A stretch of 64,000 bases of DNA from NCBI RefSeq assembly GCF_003641205.1, contig NZ_CP032762.1:1860001-1924000 (forward strand), read 5' to 3'. Origin of the DNA: Rhodococcus sp. P1Y. GTDB taxonomy: Bacteria > Actinomycetota > Actinomycetes > Mycobacteriales > Mycobacteriaceae. Within the stretch, counting starts at the first letter, position 1; each line of letters opens with the position of its first letter. Shown here in pieces: positions 1-8,131 of the stretch. The notes under the pieces are model-generated. The model was not told the origin of the DNA, made no database searches, and saw nothing but the letters and a program-made list of their open reading frames with translations. The translations under genes were made by a program, and so were the position numbers.

Positions 1-1621
1 GAAGCGGATTCGATGCAAACGAGCGGGCGCGTTCGGTGACATCGTCGTCGTACACGAACACTGCTGTTCCCGGACGCCATTCGGTACCCACCCGAAGCCG
101 GACACGCGGCTCGTCGGCGATGTTGGCACCCCACCCGGACCTGGTGCCGTGCTGCGAAATGATCCATGCTCCGGTGGCGTCGAATTTTGCCGATACGGGG
201 ACCTGCCGTGCGAGCCCCGACTTCCGCCCGACGGTTTCGATGTCGGTCATAGAAGAGATACGCACGCCGGCTGCGGTGAGCCCTCGCATCACAGGATTCG
301 CGAGGTAGCGCCCGATGAACCGCTCGCGCTCGAACTTGCGTAGTGCGGGGTCGGGACCGGTGGAGCCTCGACGGCTGCGAAATGCATCGACACCGTTTCG
401 TTGCAGCATGGTCGCGGTGGTCTTCCACAGCGGACGCCCGGGGTCGGGGTCGCCGCCGTTTCCGACCAAATGGAGTTGATCGGTATGCCATTGCAGATCG
501 AGAGCGCCGTCGAGCGACTTGAGTGCCGAGTATTTCTTCGGAAGACCAAGGGTGATCCGGGGAGACTCCAGGCGTTCGGCGCTGTCGCGAATCAACGCGT
601 GTCCCGACGCCGTCACCACCGCTGCGGGCCTGCCGAGTCCCACCACATCGCAGTCGCCCGAACCGACGGCGACGCTCATGGCCGACCGTGTGCGGAAGCC
701 GCCGGTGACCGCGAGGGGGACATCGCCTGCCGCCTGCCGAACTTCCCGCGCGTAGTCGAGGAAGTACGCCTCACGCGCTCGGGTGCTGTCGGCGACGGTA
801 ACCGGCCGACCCATCATCGCCGGCGATTCGTAACTGCCACCGCTGATTTCGATGAGGTCGATGTGCTCGCCCGTCAGCTGCTCGACGACCAGGCGTGACT
901 CCTCCTCGGTGAATCCGCCCTTCTGGAAGTCGGCCGAATTGAGTTTGATGCCGACGGCGAAGCCGGGGGACACCGTTGCCCTGATGCTGCGGACGACCTC
1001 GAGAACGAACCGCATCCTGCCGTCGAGGTCGCCGCCCCATCGATCGTCGCGTTTGTTGGCCGACGGTGAGAGAAATTGTGAGACGAGGTACCCGTGCGCA
1101 CCGTGGATCTGCACTCCGTCGAATCCAGCGGTTTCGGCGACCGAGGCCGCGGCTGCGAACCGCTCGACGATGTCACCGATCTCGTAGTCGGTCAGTGCTC
1201 GGGGTGCCGGAAGGCCGGGGATTCCGGGCGCAACAGCGGACGGCGCCACCGGCTTGGCGTGCGTGGCCAGCGGGTTGGCCTGACGGCCCGGGTGATTGAG
1301 CTGCATCCACACCGGCGATCCACCGTCGCGAGTCGCCTTGGCCCAGCGGGACAATGCGTCGTGATCGCGGTCGTCCTCGATGACGACGTTGCCCGGTTCG
1401 CCGATGTGGCGCCGATCGACCATGACGTTGCCGGTCAACACGAGGCCGTACCCGCCCGCGCCCCACTGCGTGTACAGCCGTTCCAGCCTGACGTCGGGGG
1501 AGTGTTCACCGGTCGCGAGGCCTTCGCTGAGCGCGGCCTTCATGATCCGGTTGGGGAGGACCTGTCCGCACGCGAGCGTGAGAGGTGAGTCCAACGTGCT
1601 GGAGGTACGTTCGGTGTGCAT
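1..1621 (-). CDS. Old yellow enzyme (NADH:flavin oxidoreductase) fused to a deazaflavin (F420)-type nitroreductase domain; 3' end beyond the window
   Basis: The reading frame stays open from the ATG at 1621 to the left edge (at least 540 codons), so the C-terminus lies outside. Residues about 1-370 form an FMN-binding OYE TIM barrel: PNRIMKAAL near the start, the substrate-binding pair His173/His176 in IHGAHGYL, and a DDRWGGDLDGRMRF segment. OYE enzymes reduce activated C=C bonds or nitro groups with NAD(P)H. From about residue 430 the same frame encodes a Ddn-like split-barrel: GRKSG at 465-469, then RQVPV, ISQHGTRSGWGANI and PRVRLRVG, the pattern of F420-dependent nitroreductases. I checked codon phase from 1621 to base 2 and saw no shift. 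A divergent TetR gene shares its promoter. The two-domain architecture is seen directly; F420 use by the C-terminal domain is inferred from family. Confidence 0.85.
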   Translation of the reverse strand, partial: MHTERTSSTLDSPLTLACGQVLPNRIMKAALSEGLATGEHSPDVRLERLYTQWGAGGYGLVLTGNVMVDRRHIGEPGNVVIEDDRDHDALSRWAKATRDGGSPVWMQLNHPGRQANPLATHAKPVAPSAVAPGIPGLPAPRALTDYEIGDIVERFAAAASVAETAGFDGVQIHGAHGYLVSQFLSPSANKRDDRWGGDLDGRMRFVLEVVRSIRATVSPGFAVGIKLNSADFQKGGFTEEESRLVVEQLTGEHIDLIEISGGSYESPAMMGRPVTVADSTRAREAYFLDYAREVRQAAGDVPLAVTGGFRTRSAMSVAVGSGDCDVVGLGRPAAVVTASGHALIRDSAERLESPRITLGLPKKYSALKSLDGALDLQWHTDQLHLVGNGGDPDPGRPLWKTTATMLQRNGVDAFRSRRGSTGPDPALRKFERERFIGRYLANPVMRGLTAAGVRISSMTDIETVGRKSGLARQVPVSAKFDATGAWIISQHGTRSGWGANIADEPRVRLRVGTEWRPGTAVFVYDDDVTERARSFASNPL

Positions 1622-1656
1622 GGTGACTCCTTACACGCCGCGGCGACTCGCAGCGT

Positions 1657-1672
1657 TATGCTCGAATGCATA
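1657..1672. promoter_or_regulatory. Palindrome TATGC-N6-GCATA between the ene-reductase and TetR genes
   Basis: TATGC and GCATA flank TCGAAT in the 138-bp divergent intergenic region, 36 bp from the ene-reductase start. It may be part of a promoter or an auxiliary operator; only the symmetry is seen. Confidence 0.4.
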
Positions 1673-1680
1673 GCGCTGTC

Positions 1681-1715
1681 GACTGTAAACGTTACTGGCG
1701 GTTACGTCAACAGTC
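1681..1715. promoter_or_regulatory. Probable TetR operator in the divergent promoter region
   Basis: GACTGTAAACGTTAC (1681-1695) and GTTACGTCAACAGTC (1701-1715) form an inverted repeat with 12 of 15 positions matching and a 5-bp spacer. It lies between the divergent ene-reductase and TetR genes, the usual place for a shared TetR operator that would repress both. Confidence 0.65.
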
Positions 1716-1759
1716 CATGGCGCACGTTCGAGGGCTCGAATCAGGTCGAAGGAGTACGC

Positions 1760-2347
1760 GTGAGTAAGAGCACCGCCCGTGACGACATGCTGCGCAGCGC
1801 GGCTCAGTTGTTTCGGGAAAAGGGCGTCGAGGCCACCTCGCTCGCCGACGTCATCGAGCATGCGGGGGCGCCGCGAGGGTCGATCTACCATCACTTTCCC
1901 CGAGGTAAACCGCAGCTCGTGGAGGAGGCGACGCGAACCGCCGGTGCGTTGATGGGGTCGATGATCTCGGCTGGACTTGCGAATCACGGTCCTGCGGAGA
2001 CGTTGAAGGCGATCATCGGCGGGTTTCGCGATCAGTTGGAATCGACCGGTTACACGGCGGGGTGCCCGGTGGCCCCAGCAGCGTTGGAGGGTGCCAATTC
2101 ACCCGCGGCGCTCGCCGCCGCGGGGGAGTCGTTCACGTCGTGGGAGGACACGATCGCTGCGTCTCTGTGGCAGCGAGGGCTGTCGCAAGAGCGCTCGAGG
2201 GCCCTCGCGACCATGGCAATCTCCTCGTTCGAGGGCGCCTTGATCATTGCGAAGGCCCAGCGCAGCACGGTCGCGCTGGACCGAGTGGAAACCGAACTTC
2301 TGTTGTGGCTGGAGTCCGCACTCGACGGGGCCGATGGGAGGTCCTGA
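1760..2347 (+). CDS. TetR family regulator, LmrA/YxaF-like
   Basis: A 195-aa regulator. The GTG at 1760 is preferred because AAGGAG lies about 6 nt upstream and the protein then begins directly with the DNA-binding domain; an upstream in-frame ATG would add an unrelated tail and cover the operator. Residues 8-55 form the TetR helix-turn-helix (AAQLFREKGVEATSLADVIE, then APRGSIYHHFPRGK). The C-terminal part (GCPVAPAALEG, then ALIIAKAQRS) matches the LmrA/YxaF subgroup, which commonly controls drug or xenobiotic genes. It is divergent from the ene-reductase and 88 bp upstream of an efflux pump, so it probably senses an electrophile or drug and controls both. The ligand is unknown. Confidence 0.85.
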   Translation: MSKSTARDDMLRSAAQLFREKGVEATSLADVIEHAGAPRGSIYHHFPRGKPQLVEEATRTAGALMGSMISAGLANHGPAETLKAIIGGFRDQLESTGYTAGCPVAPAALEGANSPAALAAAGESFTSWEDTIAASLWQRGLSQERSRALATMAISSFEGALIIAKAQRSTVALDRVETELLLWLESALDGADGRS

Positions 2348-2435
2348 CTCCCGGGTATTGCTATTACCCAGAGTTACAGTTACCTTTCGGGTTACGGCGC
2401 TATGTTCGGCGTCATAATTCGAAGGGACTTCCTCG

Positions 2436-4022
2436 ATGCCTCAGAAGATTGCGTCACGTGCGCCCGTACTTTCGTCCAGGCAGCGATGGCTCGCGCTGGT
2501 CGTGATCTGCGCCGCCGAATTGTTGGTGGTGCTGGACAACACCGTCGTCAATGTTGCTCTGCCGTCGATGGGTCTGCAGTTGCGCTCGAGTATCAGCGGC
2601 CTGCAGTGGGTGGTCGACGCCTACACGCTGGCGTTCGCCGGACTCCTGCTCGCGTTCGGTCACCTCGGCGACCGGTACGGCAGAAAGAAGGTCATGATCG
2701 TCGGTCTCGCCGGCATCGCGGTAATGTCGATCGGTGGCGCGATCGCTGCCGACCTAGGTCAGGTCATTGCAGCACGAGCTGCAATGGGAGTCTGTGCGGC
2801 AGCGGTGTTTCCAGCAACCCTTGCCCTGATCATCAACATTTTCACCGACGCCAAGGAGCGGGCACTCGCCATCGCCGCCTGGACTGCGATGGCCGGCTTC
2901 GCGATCGCAATCGGACCGACCGCGGGAGGCTTTCTGCTGGAACACTTCTCGTGGCACTCGGTATTCTGGATCAACGTGCCGGTTGCGGTGGTCGTGCTCC
3001 TCGCTGCAGTTGCGGTCGTACCCGAATCCCGCGCCGCGCACGTGGGTAAGTACGACCCACTCGGCATCACGCTGTCGATCGTCGGCATCACCGTCATCGT
3101 GTGGGCGATCATCGAAGCCCCACATCAGGGGTGGCTGTCGGCCGTCAGCGTCGCCGCGTACGCAGGTGGTGCGTTGTGTCTCGCCGGATTCGTCTGGTGG
3201 GAATTACGAAGCGACTCGCCGGTGCTCGACATGAATCTCTTCCGGATCAGACGATTCTCGTTGCCGGCCTTGGCCATTGCCGTCGGCTACTTCTCGATGT
3301 TCGGCTTTCTTTTCATGATCACCCAGTACTTTCAGGGAGTCATGGAACTCAGCCCGCTGCAGTTCGGCATCCACTCGCTACCGTTCGCAGTGTCGATCGC
3401 CATCGGCGCTCCCCTTGCCACGATGATTGCGCAGCGAATCGGAACTACCGCCGTCATCGTCTTCGGCCTCCTCGTCATGAGCGCAGGAATGTTCATCGCC
3501 GGGCAGGTGAAAGTCGAGACTCCGTACCTTGGCCCGGTGCTGATCTCGATGGTGCTGATGGGCCTGGGTCTTGCCATCGTCCAAGGGCCCGCGACGGAAT
3601 CGATCATGTCTTCGGTCTCTCTCGACGAAGCGGGCGCGGGCTCCGCCGTCAACGACACCACGCGCGAGGTCGGCGGCACTCTCGGCGTGGCCGTTCTGGG
3701 TTCGATCGTCGCGTCCATCTACACCGCGAAGGTGGGACCGAAGATCGATGCCATACCCGACGCCTTGATGGAGCCGTACCAGAAGGCATTTGCGCGAGAA
3801 ACCGTCGTCAGCGTCATCGAGATCGTGAAAGCGCCGACCAATTCGATCTTCGCTGCCCAGAAGGCGGATCTCGTCTACTCCATGAAAGCGGCATCGCTCG
3901 AGGGGTTCCAGCTCGCGTCCTTCGTCACCGTGGGTTCGGCTCTGACGTGCGCTCTGGCAGTAGCAATCTTCTTACCGTGGAAACGGCCCGAGGGCGAGAG
4001 TGTGCTGCTGGCGTGGCGATGA
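2436..4022 (+). CDS. DHA2-family MFS drug:proton antiporter (EmrB/QacA type)
   Basis: A 528-aa membrane protein with about 14 hydrophobic segments, the size and topology of DHA2 exporters. Motif A reads GHLGDRYGRKKVM, the first helix carries VVLDNTVVNVALPSM, typical of QacA/EmrB proteins, and helix 5 has the antiporter motif C region AIGPTAGGFLLEHFSWHSVFWINVP. The ATG at 2436 has AAGGGA about 8 nt upstream. It would export drugs or toxic metabolites in exchange for protons. It follows the TetR gene on the same strand after an 88-bp gap holding a small GGGTA/TACCC dyad (2353-2369). Control by that TetR is likely but not shown. Confidence 0.9.
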   Translation: MPQKIASRAPVLSSRQRWLALVVICAAELLVVLDNTVVNVALPSMGLQLRSSISGLQWVVDAYTLAFAGLLLAFGHLGDRYGRKKVMIVGLAGIAVMSIGGAIAADLGQVIAARAAMGVCAAAVFPATLALIINIFTDAKERALAIAAWTAMAGFAIAIGPTAGGFLLEHFSWHSVFWINVPVAVVVLLAAVAVVPESRAAHVGKYDPLGITLSIVGITVIVWAIIEAPHQGWLSAVSVAAYAGGALCLAGFVWWELRSDSPVLDMNLFRIRRFSLPALAIAVGYFSMFGFLFMITQYFQGVMELSPLQFGIHSLPFAVSIAIGAPLATMIAQRIGTTAVIVFGLLVMSAGMFIAGQVKVETPYLGPVLISMVLMGLGLAIVQGPATESIMSSVSLDEAGAGSAVNDTTREVGGTLGVAVLGSIVASIYTAKVGPKIDAIPDALMEPYQKAFARETVVSVIEIVKAPTNSIFAAQKADLVYSMKAASLEGFQLASFVTVGSALTCALAVAIFLPWKRPEGESVLLAWR

Positions 4023-4023
4023 G

Positions 4024-4093
4024 GCGGCTTCGCCGCCCGTGAGTGGGTAGTTACGTCGGAAGGTATGTATGCGCGCACGGGCGGCGTAGCCGC
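4024..4093. repeat. Short copy of a dispersed palindromic element (see 11798-11923)
   Basis: The outer arms 4024-4041 and 4076-4093 pair at 17 of 18 positions (GCGGCTTCGCCGCCCGTG against its near complement). The interior GTGAGTGGGTAGTTACGTCGG is the same as the right inner arm of the 126-bp nested dyad near 11861. This copy lacks the left inner arm. It sits between convergent genes, 1 bp after the exporter stop and 2 bp before the GntR stop, so it may double as a bidirectional terminator. Confidence 0.75.
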
Positions 4094-4095
4094 AA

Positions 4096-4797
4096 TTACC
4101 AGCTCGAAATCACCCGGCGCGTCGGCCGTTCGTTGCTGTCCGAGAACAGATGTGGGCTCGCCTCCTTGATTCGCTCGACGTCGTCGAACACCGCGCGCAG
4201 ATGATCGCGCATCGCGCGTTCGGCGGCGTCGAAATCGGCATTCTCCACCGCGTCGGCGATCGCGGTGTGCTGCGCGATCAGTTCCGGGATCGGCCGCGTG
4301 TCGCGCAGTCCGAGGCGTCGGGCGCGATCGAGGTGTGCTTTCGCCGATTCGACCGATCGCCATGCCGCGGAGTGTCCGCCCGCCGACAGTAAGGTCTGGT
4401 GGAACGTTTCGTCGAGCTCGAAGAAATCGTCCATGCTCAGGTCGGGCTCGCTCTGGCGCGCAAGGTTCTCCCGCAGTGCTGCGATGTCGTCGTCGGTACG
4501 TGCTGCGACGGCATCCTTCAGCGATGCGATTTCGATGGCCTCACGTACGAACTGCGCGTCGGCCACCTTGTCGGTATCGACTCGCGAGACGAACGTACCC
4601 AGTTGCGGGAACACCTGCACGAGTCCTTCCTCGGCGAGGAGAATGAGAGATTCGCGTACCGGGGTACGGCTCACGGACAGGTGCTCGGCGAGTTCGTTCT
4701 CCGACAATGGGCTTCCCGGTGGCAACTTCAGTGACACGATGCGGTGCCGAAGCTCCTTGTATGCGGCCTCGCGCGCGGTGACTTTTCGGGTGCTCAC
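4096..4797 (-). CDS. GntR/FadR-family regulator of the sugar-acid operon
   Basis: A 233-aa protein from the GTG at 4797; an upstream in-frame start at 4869 would overlap the divergent promoter. Residues about 8-70 are a winged helix of GntR type (KELRHRIVSLKLPPGSPLSENELAEHLSVSRTPVRESL). The C-terminal FCD all-helical domain shows the metal/ligand-binding pattern DETFHQTL, then QHTAIADAVENADFDAAERAMRDHL. FadR-subfamily GntR proteins sense organic or sugar acids. The gene is divergent from the operon starting at 4942, and a palindrome lies just downstream of that operon's -10 box, so repression relieved by a pathway intermediate is the likely role. The effector is not known. Confidence 0.88.
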   Translation of the reverse strand: MSTRKVTAREAAYKELRHRIVSLKLPPGSPLSENELAEHLSVSRTPVRESLILLAEEGLVQVFPQLGTFVSRVDTDKVADAQFVREAIEIASLKDAVAARTDDDIAALRENLARQSEPDLSMDDFFELDETFHQTLLSAGGHSAAWRSVESAKAHLDRARRLGLRDTRPIPELIAQHTAIADAVENADFDAAERAMRDHLRAVFDDVERIKEASPHLFSDSNERPTRRVISSW

Positions 4798-4855
4798 GGT
4801 CGCCAGAGTAATGGTCGACGCCGGTAGTGACCTATTCGGAACCAAGCGGACTTGT

Positions 4856-4912
4856 TTGACGCACGTCACTCAGGCGCTAGTATGGCAGCGCTGATATTCA
4901 AGTACTCAGTAC
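4856..4912 (+). promoter_or_regulatory. Sigma-70-type promoter and GntR operator for the sugar-acid operon
   Basis: TTGACG (4856-4861) and TAGTAT (4878-4883) are separated by 16 bp. The palindrome GTACT-C-AGTAC (4902-4912) lies about 20 bp after the -10, where a bound repressor would block transcription. The first gene starts at 4942. Confidence 0.7.
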
Positions 4913-4941
4913 CTAGTTCCGAGAGTAACGAGGCCTTAACG

Positions 4942-5979
4942 ATGAGCACAGACGCCCAGGACCTCGCGGCAGTCCTGCACGGCAGCCGCGACCTGAGGAT
5001 CGAACACATCGACCGCGCAGACGTCGGCGCAGGTCAGGTTCGAGTCCAGATCGACGGCGTGAGCCTGTGCGGGTCGGACCTTCACTACTACGCCGACGGC
5101 CGTAACGGAGCCAATGTCCTCACCAGGCCCACCGTTCTCGGCCACGAAGGATTCGGACGGATCGTCGAGGTCGGCGACGGTGTCGACACCGCACGGCTCG
5201 GTGAGCGCGTCGCGATCGAGCCCGCAGTTCCGGCTCCGCACACGCCGCTCGCCCTGGCGGGCCACTACAACGTCGACCCGAGCGTCGTCTGTTTCGGGTC
5301 CCCTCCGAACAACGGATTGCTTCGAGGCTCGGTCGTCATGCCCGCTGCATTCGCGCACGCACTTCCCGAGACCGTCACCGACGACGTCGCCGCATTGATC
5401 GAACCGCTCGCCGTCGCGGCATGGGCTGCCTCGCGCGCAGGCTCGGTACTCGGCAAGCGCGTGGTGATCACCGGTGCAGGACCGATCGGATTGCTGGTTC
5501 TGCAAACGGTTCTCGCACTCGGTGCCCGAGAGGTGACGATCACCGACGTCTCGCAGGCCAGGCTCGACGTGGCTCTCCGGCTCGGAGCGTCGGCAGCAAT
5601 CCTGTCCGGTGAAACCGCTGTGGAACCGGCCTCGGCCGAAGTGGCCTTCGACTGCTCGGGCCACCCAGGTGCCATCGCCGACGCCGCCCGCGCACTCGGT
5701 CCCGCAGGCGTTCTCCTGCTCGTCGGCGTGCCGGGGCGTCAGGACGCGGAGTTTCCCATCGGCCTCGTTCAGCGCTGGGAGCTCGACATCCGGGGATGCT
5801 TCCGTTACGGCCCGGCCGCTTTCGAACAGGCCATCGGTCTTGCAGCACAGGGACGCGTCGATCTGCGCACCCTCGTCACCTCCCGCTTTTCGCTCGCGGA
5901 TTCGGCCGCCGCTCTCGAAGCCGCGCTGACCGACCCGACCCAGCTCAAGATCGTCATAGACACAGGGGAAACACGATGA
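4942..5979 (+). CDS. Zinc-dependent medium-chain dehydrogenase, probable L-gulonate/L-idonate 5-dehydrogenase
   Basis: A 345-aa MDR-superfamily dehydrogenase; the ATG at 4942 has GAGG about 8 nt upstream. Catalytic zinc ligands are present: Cys43 ([10 protein letters not shown]), His68-Glu69 (LGHEG) and Glu154. The Rossmann motif [10 protein letters not shown] follows near residue 170. The structural-zinc loop (residues about 93-115), which in bacterial idonate dehydrogenases carries four cysteines, reads [17 protein letters not shown] and has none. The closest families oxidise C5 of aldonates (L-idonate, or L-gulonate to D-fructuronate as in RspB-type enzymes). The downstream mannonate oxidoreductase and mannonate dehydratase favour the L-gulonate role. 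It is first gene of the operon and its stop overlaps the next ATG. Confidence 0.75.
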   Translation: MSTDAQDLAAVLHGSRDLRIEHIDRADVGAGQVRVQIDGVSLCGSDLHYYADGRNGANVLTRPTVLGHEGFGRIVEVGDGVDTARLGERVAIEPAVPAPHTPLALAGHYNVDPSVVCFGSPPNNGLLRGSVVMPAAFAHALPETVTDDVAALIEPLAVAAWAASRAGSVLGKRVVITGAGPIGLLVLQTVLALGAREVTITDVSQARLDVALRLGASAAILSGETAVEPASAEVAFDCSGHPGAIADAARALGPAGVLLLVGVPGRQDAEFPIGLVQRWELDIRGCFRYGPAAFEQAIGLAAQGRVDLRTLVTSRFSLADSAAALEAALTDPTQLKIVIDTGETR

Positions 5980-7181
5980 AGATCATCGACGCGACCGTCA
6001 TCGTCACGGCGCCCGGCCGCAATTACGTGACACTGAAGATCACCACCGACGAGGGCATCGTCGGATGGGGCGATGCGACACTCAACGGCCGCGAACTCGC
6101 CGTGGCATCGTATCTTCGAGATCACCTTACGCCCTTGCTGATCGGACGCGACGCGTCGCGCATCGAGGACGCATGGCAGTACTTCTACAAGGGCGCCTAC
6201 TGGCGACGCGGGCCGGTGACGATGACGGCCATCGCCGCCATCGATGTCGCGCTGTGGGACATCAAGGGCAAGGCCGCCGACATGCCGGTCTACCAGTTGC
6301 TCGGCGGCGCGGCTCGGGACGGAATCATGGTCTACGGGCACGCCAGTGGCGCGAGCGTCGAGGAGATGCTCGACGACGTCGGCCGCCACCTCGACGAGGG
6401 TTACCGGGCGGTGCGTGCCCAATCGGCCATCCCCGGACTCGACAAAACGTATGGAATTCCCAAGAACGGATTCTACGAACCGGCTTCCGATGCTGCACCA
6501 CAGGAAGATTCGTGGGACACCGCGCCATATCTCAAGTTTGCACCGGAGATGCTCGGTGCTGTCCGTGAACGGCACGGCTTCGGCTTCCACCTTCTGCACG
6601 ACGTCCATCACCGACTGACGCCGATCGAAGCCGGTCGACTGGGCCGGGACCTCGAAGAGATGCGGATGTTCTGGATCGAGGATCCGACACCCGCCGAGGA
6701 TCAGAGTGCATTCGCGACGATCCGCCAGCACACGACGACGCCCATCGCCGTCGGCGAGATCTTCAACTCCATCTGGGACTGCCAGGATCTGATCACCAAC
6801 CGGTGGATCGACTACATTCGTGCGTCGGTGTCGCACGCGGGTGGCATCACGCACCTGCGTCGAATTTTCTCGCTTGCCGATCTCTACGGTGTCAAGTCGG
6901 GATCGCATGGCGCAGGTGATCTTTCGCCCGTGTCCCTGGCTGCGGCGCTGCACGTCGACCTGTCGATCCCGAACTTCGGCGTCCAGGAGTACATGGGTCA
7001 CGTCGAGCCGACGTCCGACGTCTTCCACGCCGATTACACGTTCGAGAACGGCTTCATGCACCCGGGCAACAAGCCGGGGATCGGCGTCGAGTTCGACGAA
7101 GTCGCCGCTGCGAAGTACCCGTACAACCCCCGCTACCTGCCCGTCAACCGCCGTCTCGACGGCAGCATGCACGATTGGTGA
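5976..7181 (+). CDS. manD: D-mannonate dehydratase, enolase superfamily (ManD/RspA type)
   Basis: A 401-aa protein; the ATG at 5976 overlaps the upstream TGA (ATGA). It dehydrates D-mannonate to 2-keto-3-deoxy-D-gluconate (KDG). Metal ligands are Asp209 (HDVHH), Glu235 (WIEDP) and Glu261 (VGEIF), with His211 beside them. The catalytic Arg147/Tyr159 pair of the ManD family is at the same numbering as in characterised enzymes. Length and motifs fit the ManD subgroup, whose members act on D-mannonate, D-gluconate or both; the sequence alone cannot choose. The neighbouring fructuronate reductase, KDG kinase and KDPG aldolase support the mannonate route. Confidence 0.88.
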   Translation: MKIIDATVIVTAPGRNYVTLKITTDEGIVGWGDATLNGRELAVASYLRDHLTPLLIGRDASRIEDAWQYFYKGAYWRRGPVTMTAIAAIDVALWDIKGKAADMPVYQLLGGAARDGIMVYGHASGASVEEMLDDVGRHLDEGYRAVRAQSAIPGLDKTYGIPKNGFYEPASDAAPQEDSWDTAPYLKFAPEMLGAVRERHGFGFHLLHDVHHRLTPIEAGRLGRDLEEMRMFWIEDPTPAEDQSAFATIRQHTTTPIAVGEIFNSIWDCQDLITNRWIDYIRASVSHAGGITHLRRIFSLADLYGVKSGSHGAGDLSPVSLAAALHVDLSIPNFGVQEYMGHVEPTSDVFHADYTFENGFMHPGNKPGIGVEFDEVAAAKYPYNPRYLPVNRRLDGSMHDW

Positions 7182-7189
7182 CCCGGACC

Positions 7190-8131
7190 ATGAACAGCCA
7201 GAATGCTTTCGATGTCGTCCTCCTCGGCGAACCGCTCGTCGAGATATCCACGACGCAGCCCTTCGTGCACGGAGTGTCCAGCGTCCTCGGCGTATCGGGT
7301 GACGTGGTCAACGCCGGCGCCGCAGCGGCCGCGGCAGGTGCGTCCGTCGCGCTGATAGCCCGCGTCTCGAACGACGAACTCGGCGACGCGGTGTGTGCGC
7401 GTATTCGTGCTCTCGGTATCGACGACACGTACATTCAACGCATCGACGGCCAGCAAGGTGCCTACTTCCTGCACATCGATCCGCAGGGTCAACGGCAGTT
7501 CTCCTACGCACGCTCTGGTTCGGTCGGATCACAGCTCACCATTGCGGACGTGCCTGCAGACGTGCTCGAGGCTGCCGGCGCGGTGCTCGTGAGCGGAATC
7601 ACCGCCGCACTGTCGGAAACTGCCCGTAGCGCAGTGCTGTTCGCGGCACACAAGTCGAGTCGCTTCGTCTACGACCCCAACTTTCGCCCTCGACTGACAA
7701 CGGCCTCCGACTCGGCGGCATTGCTTCGTGAACTCGCACCGCACTGTTCGGTGGTCGTTCCGTCCGCACCTGGTGAAATCGACGCGATCCTCGGTGTGGA
7801 CGATCCGCTCGTTGCGGCAACCCGATTGCGTGAGTGGGGTGCCGCGTCGGTGGCAGTCACCCGCGGCGCTGACGGCATCACCGTCGTATCGGAGGACGGA
7901 AGTGTCCACGAGGAGCCCACGGTCCCTGCGCTGGACGTGGTGGACCAGACCGGGGCGGGCGATGTGTTCGCCGGAACCTTAACTGCAAGAATGGCATTGG
8001 GTGACACACTCGTCGAAGCAGTTTCTCTCGCGGCCAGCGCAGCCTCACTCAGTGTCGGTGGCCGCGGCGGCACCGGGCTCATCGGTTCTCTGAGCGAGGT
8101 CAGAGCACACAGAGAACGCGTCACCGCATGA
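7190..8131 (+). CDS. kdgK: PfkB-family sugar kinase, probable 2-keto-3-deoxygluconate kinase
   Basis: A 313-aa ribokinase-fold protein phosphorylating KDG to KDPG with ATP. The N-terminal substrate motif is LLGEPLVEIS, the Gly-rich region GDVVNAGAAAAAAGASVALIARV follows, and the C-terminal PfkB signature DQTGAGDVFAGTL holds the catalytic base Asp and anion hole. The ATG at 7190 gives a normal N-terminus; the GTG at 7178, which overlaps the previous stop as GTGA, is an alternative start. It lies between mannonate dehydratase and a mannitol-dehydrogenase-family gene, with a 4-nt overlap to the latter. Another sugar-acid kinase activity is possible, but KDG fits the pathway. Confidence 0.82.
   Translation: MNSQNAFDVVLLGEPLVEISTTQPFVHGVSSVLGVSGDVVNAGAAAAAAGASVALIARVSNDELGDAVCARIRALGIDDTYIQRIDGQQGAYFLHIDPQGQRQFSYARSGSVGSQLTIADVPADVLEAAGAVLVSGITAALSETARSAVLFAAHKSSRFVYDPNFRPRLTTASDSAALLRELAPHCSVVVPSAPGEIDAILGVDDPLVAATRLREWGAASVAVTRGADGITVVSEDGSVHEEPTVPALDVVDQTGAGDVFAGTLTARMALGDTLVEAVSLAASAASLSVGGRGGTGLIGSLSEVRAHRERVTA

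Noticed and set aside
2353..2369. GGGTA-N7-TACCC dyad between TetR and the DHA2 pump as an operator or terminator
   Set aside because: Only 5-bp arms and no T run; too weak for a separate feature.
5805..7172. 455-aa minus-strand open frame opposite manD
   Set aside because: Antisense shadow of a high-GC gene; the plus-strand product has all ManD catalytic residues.
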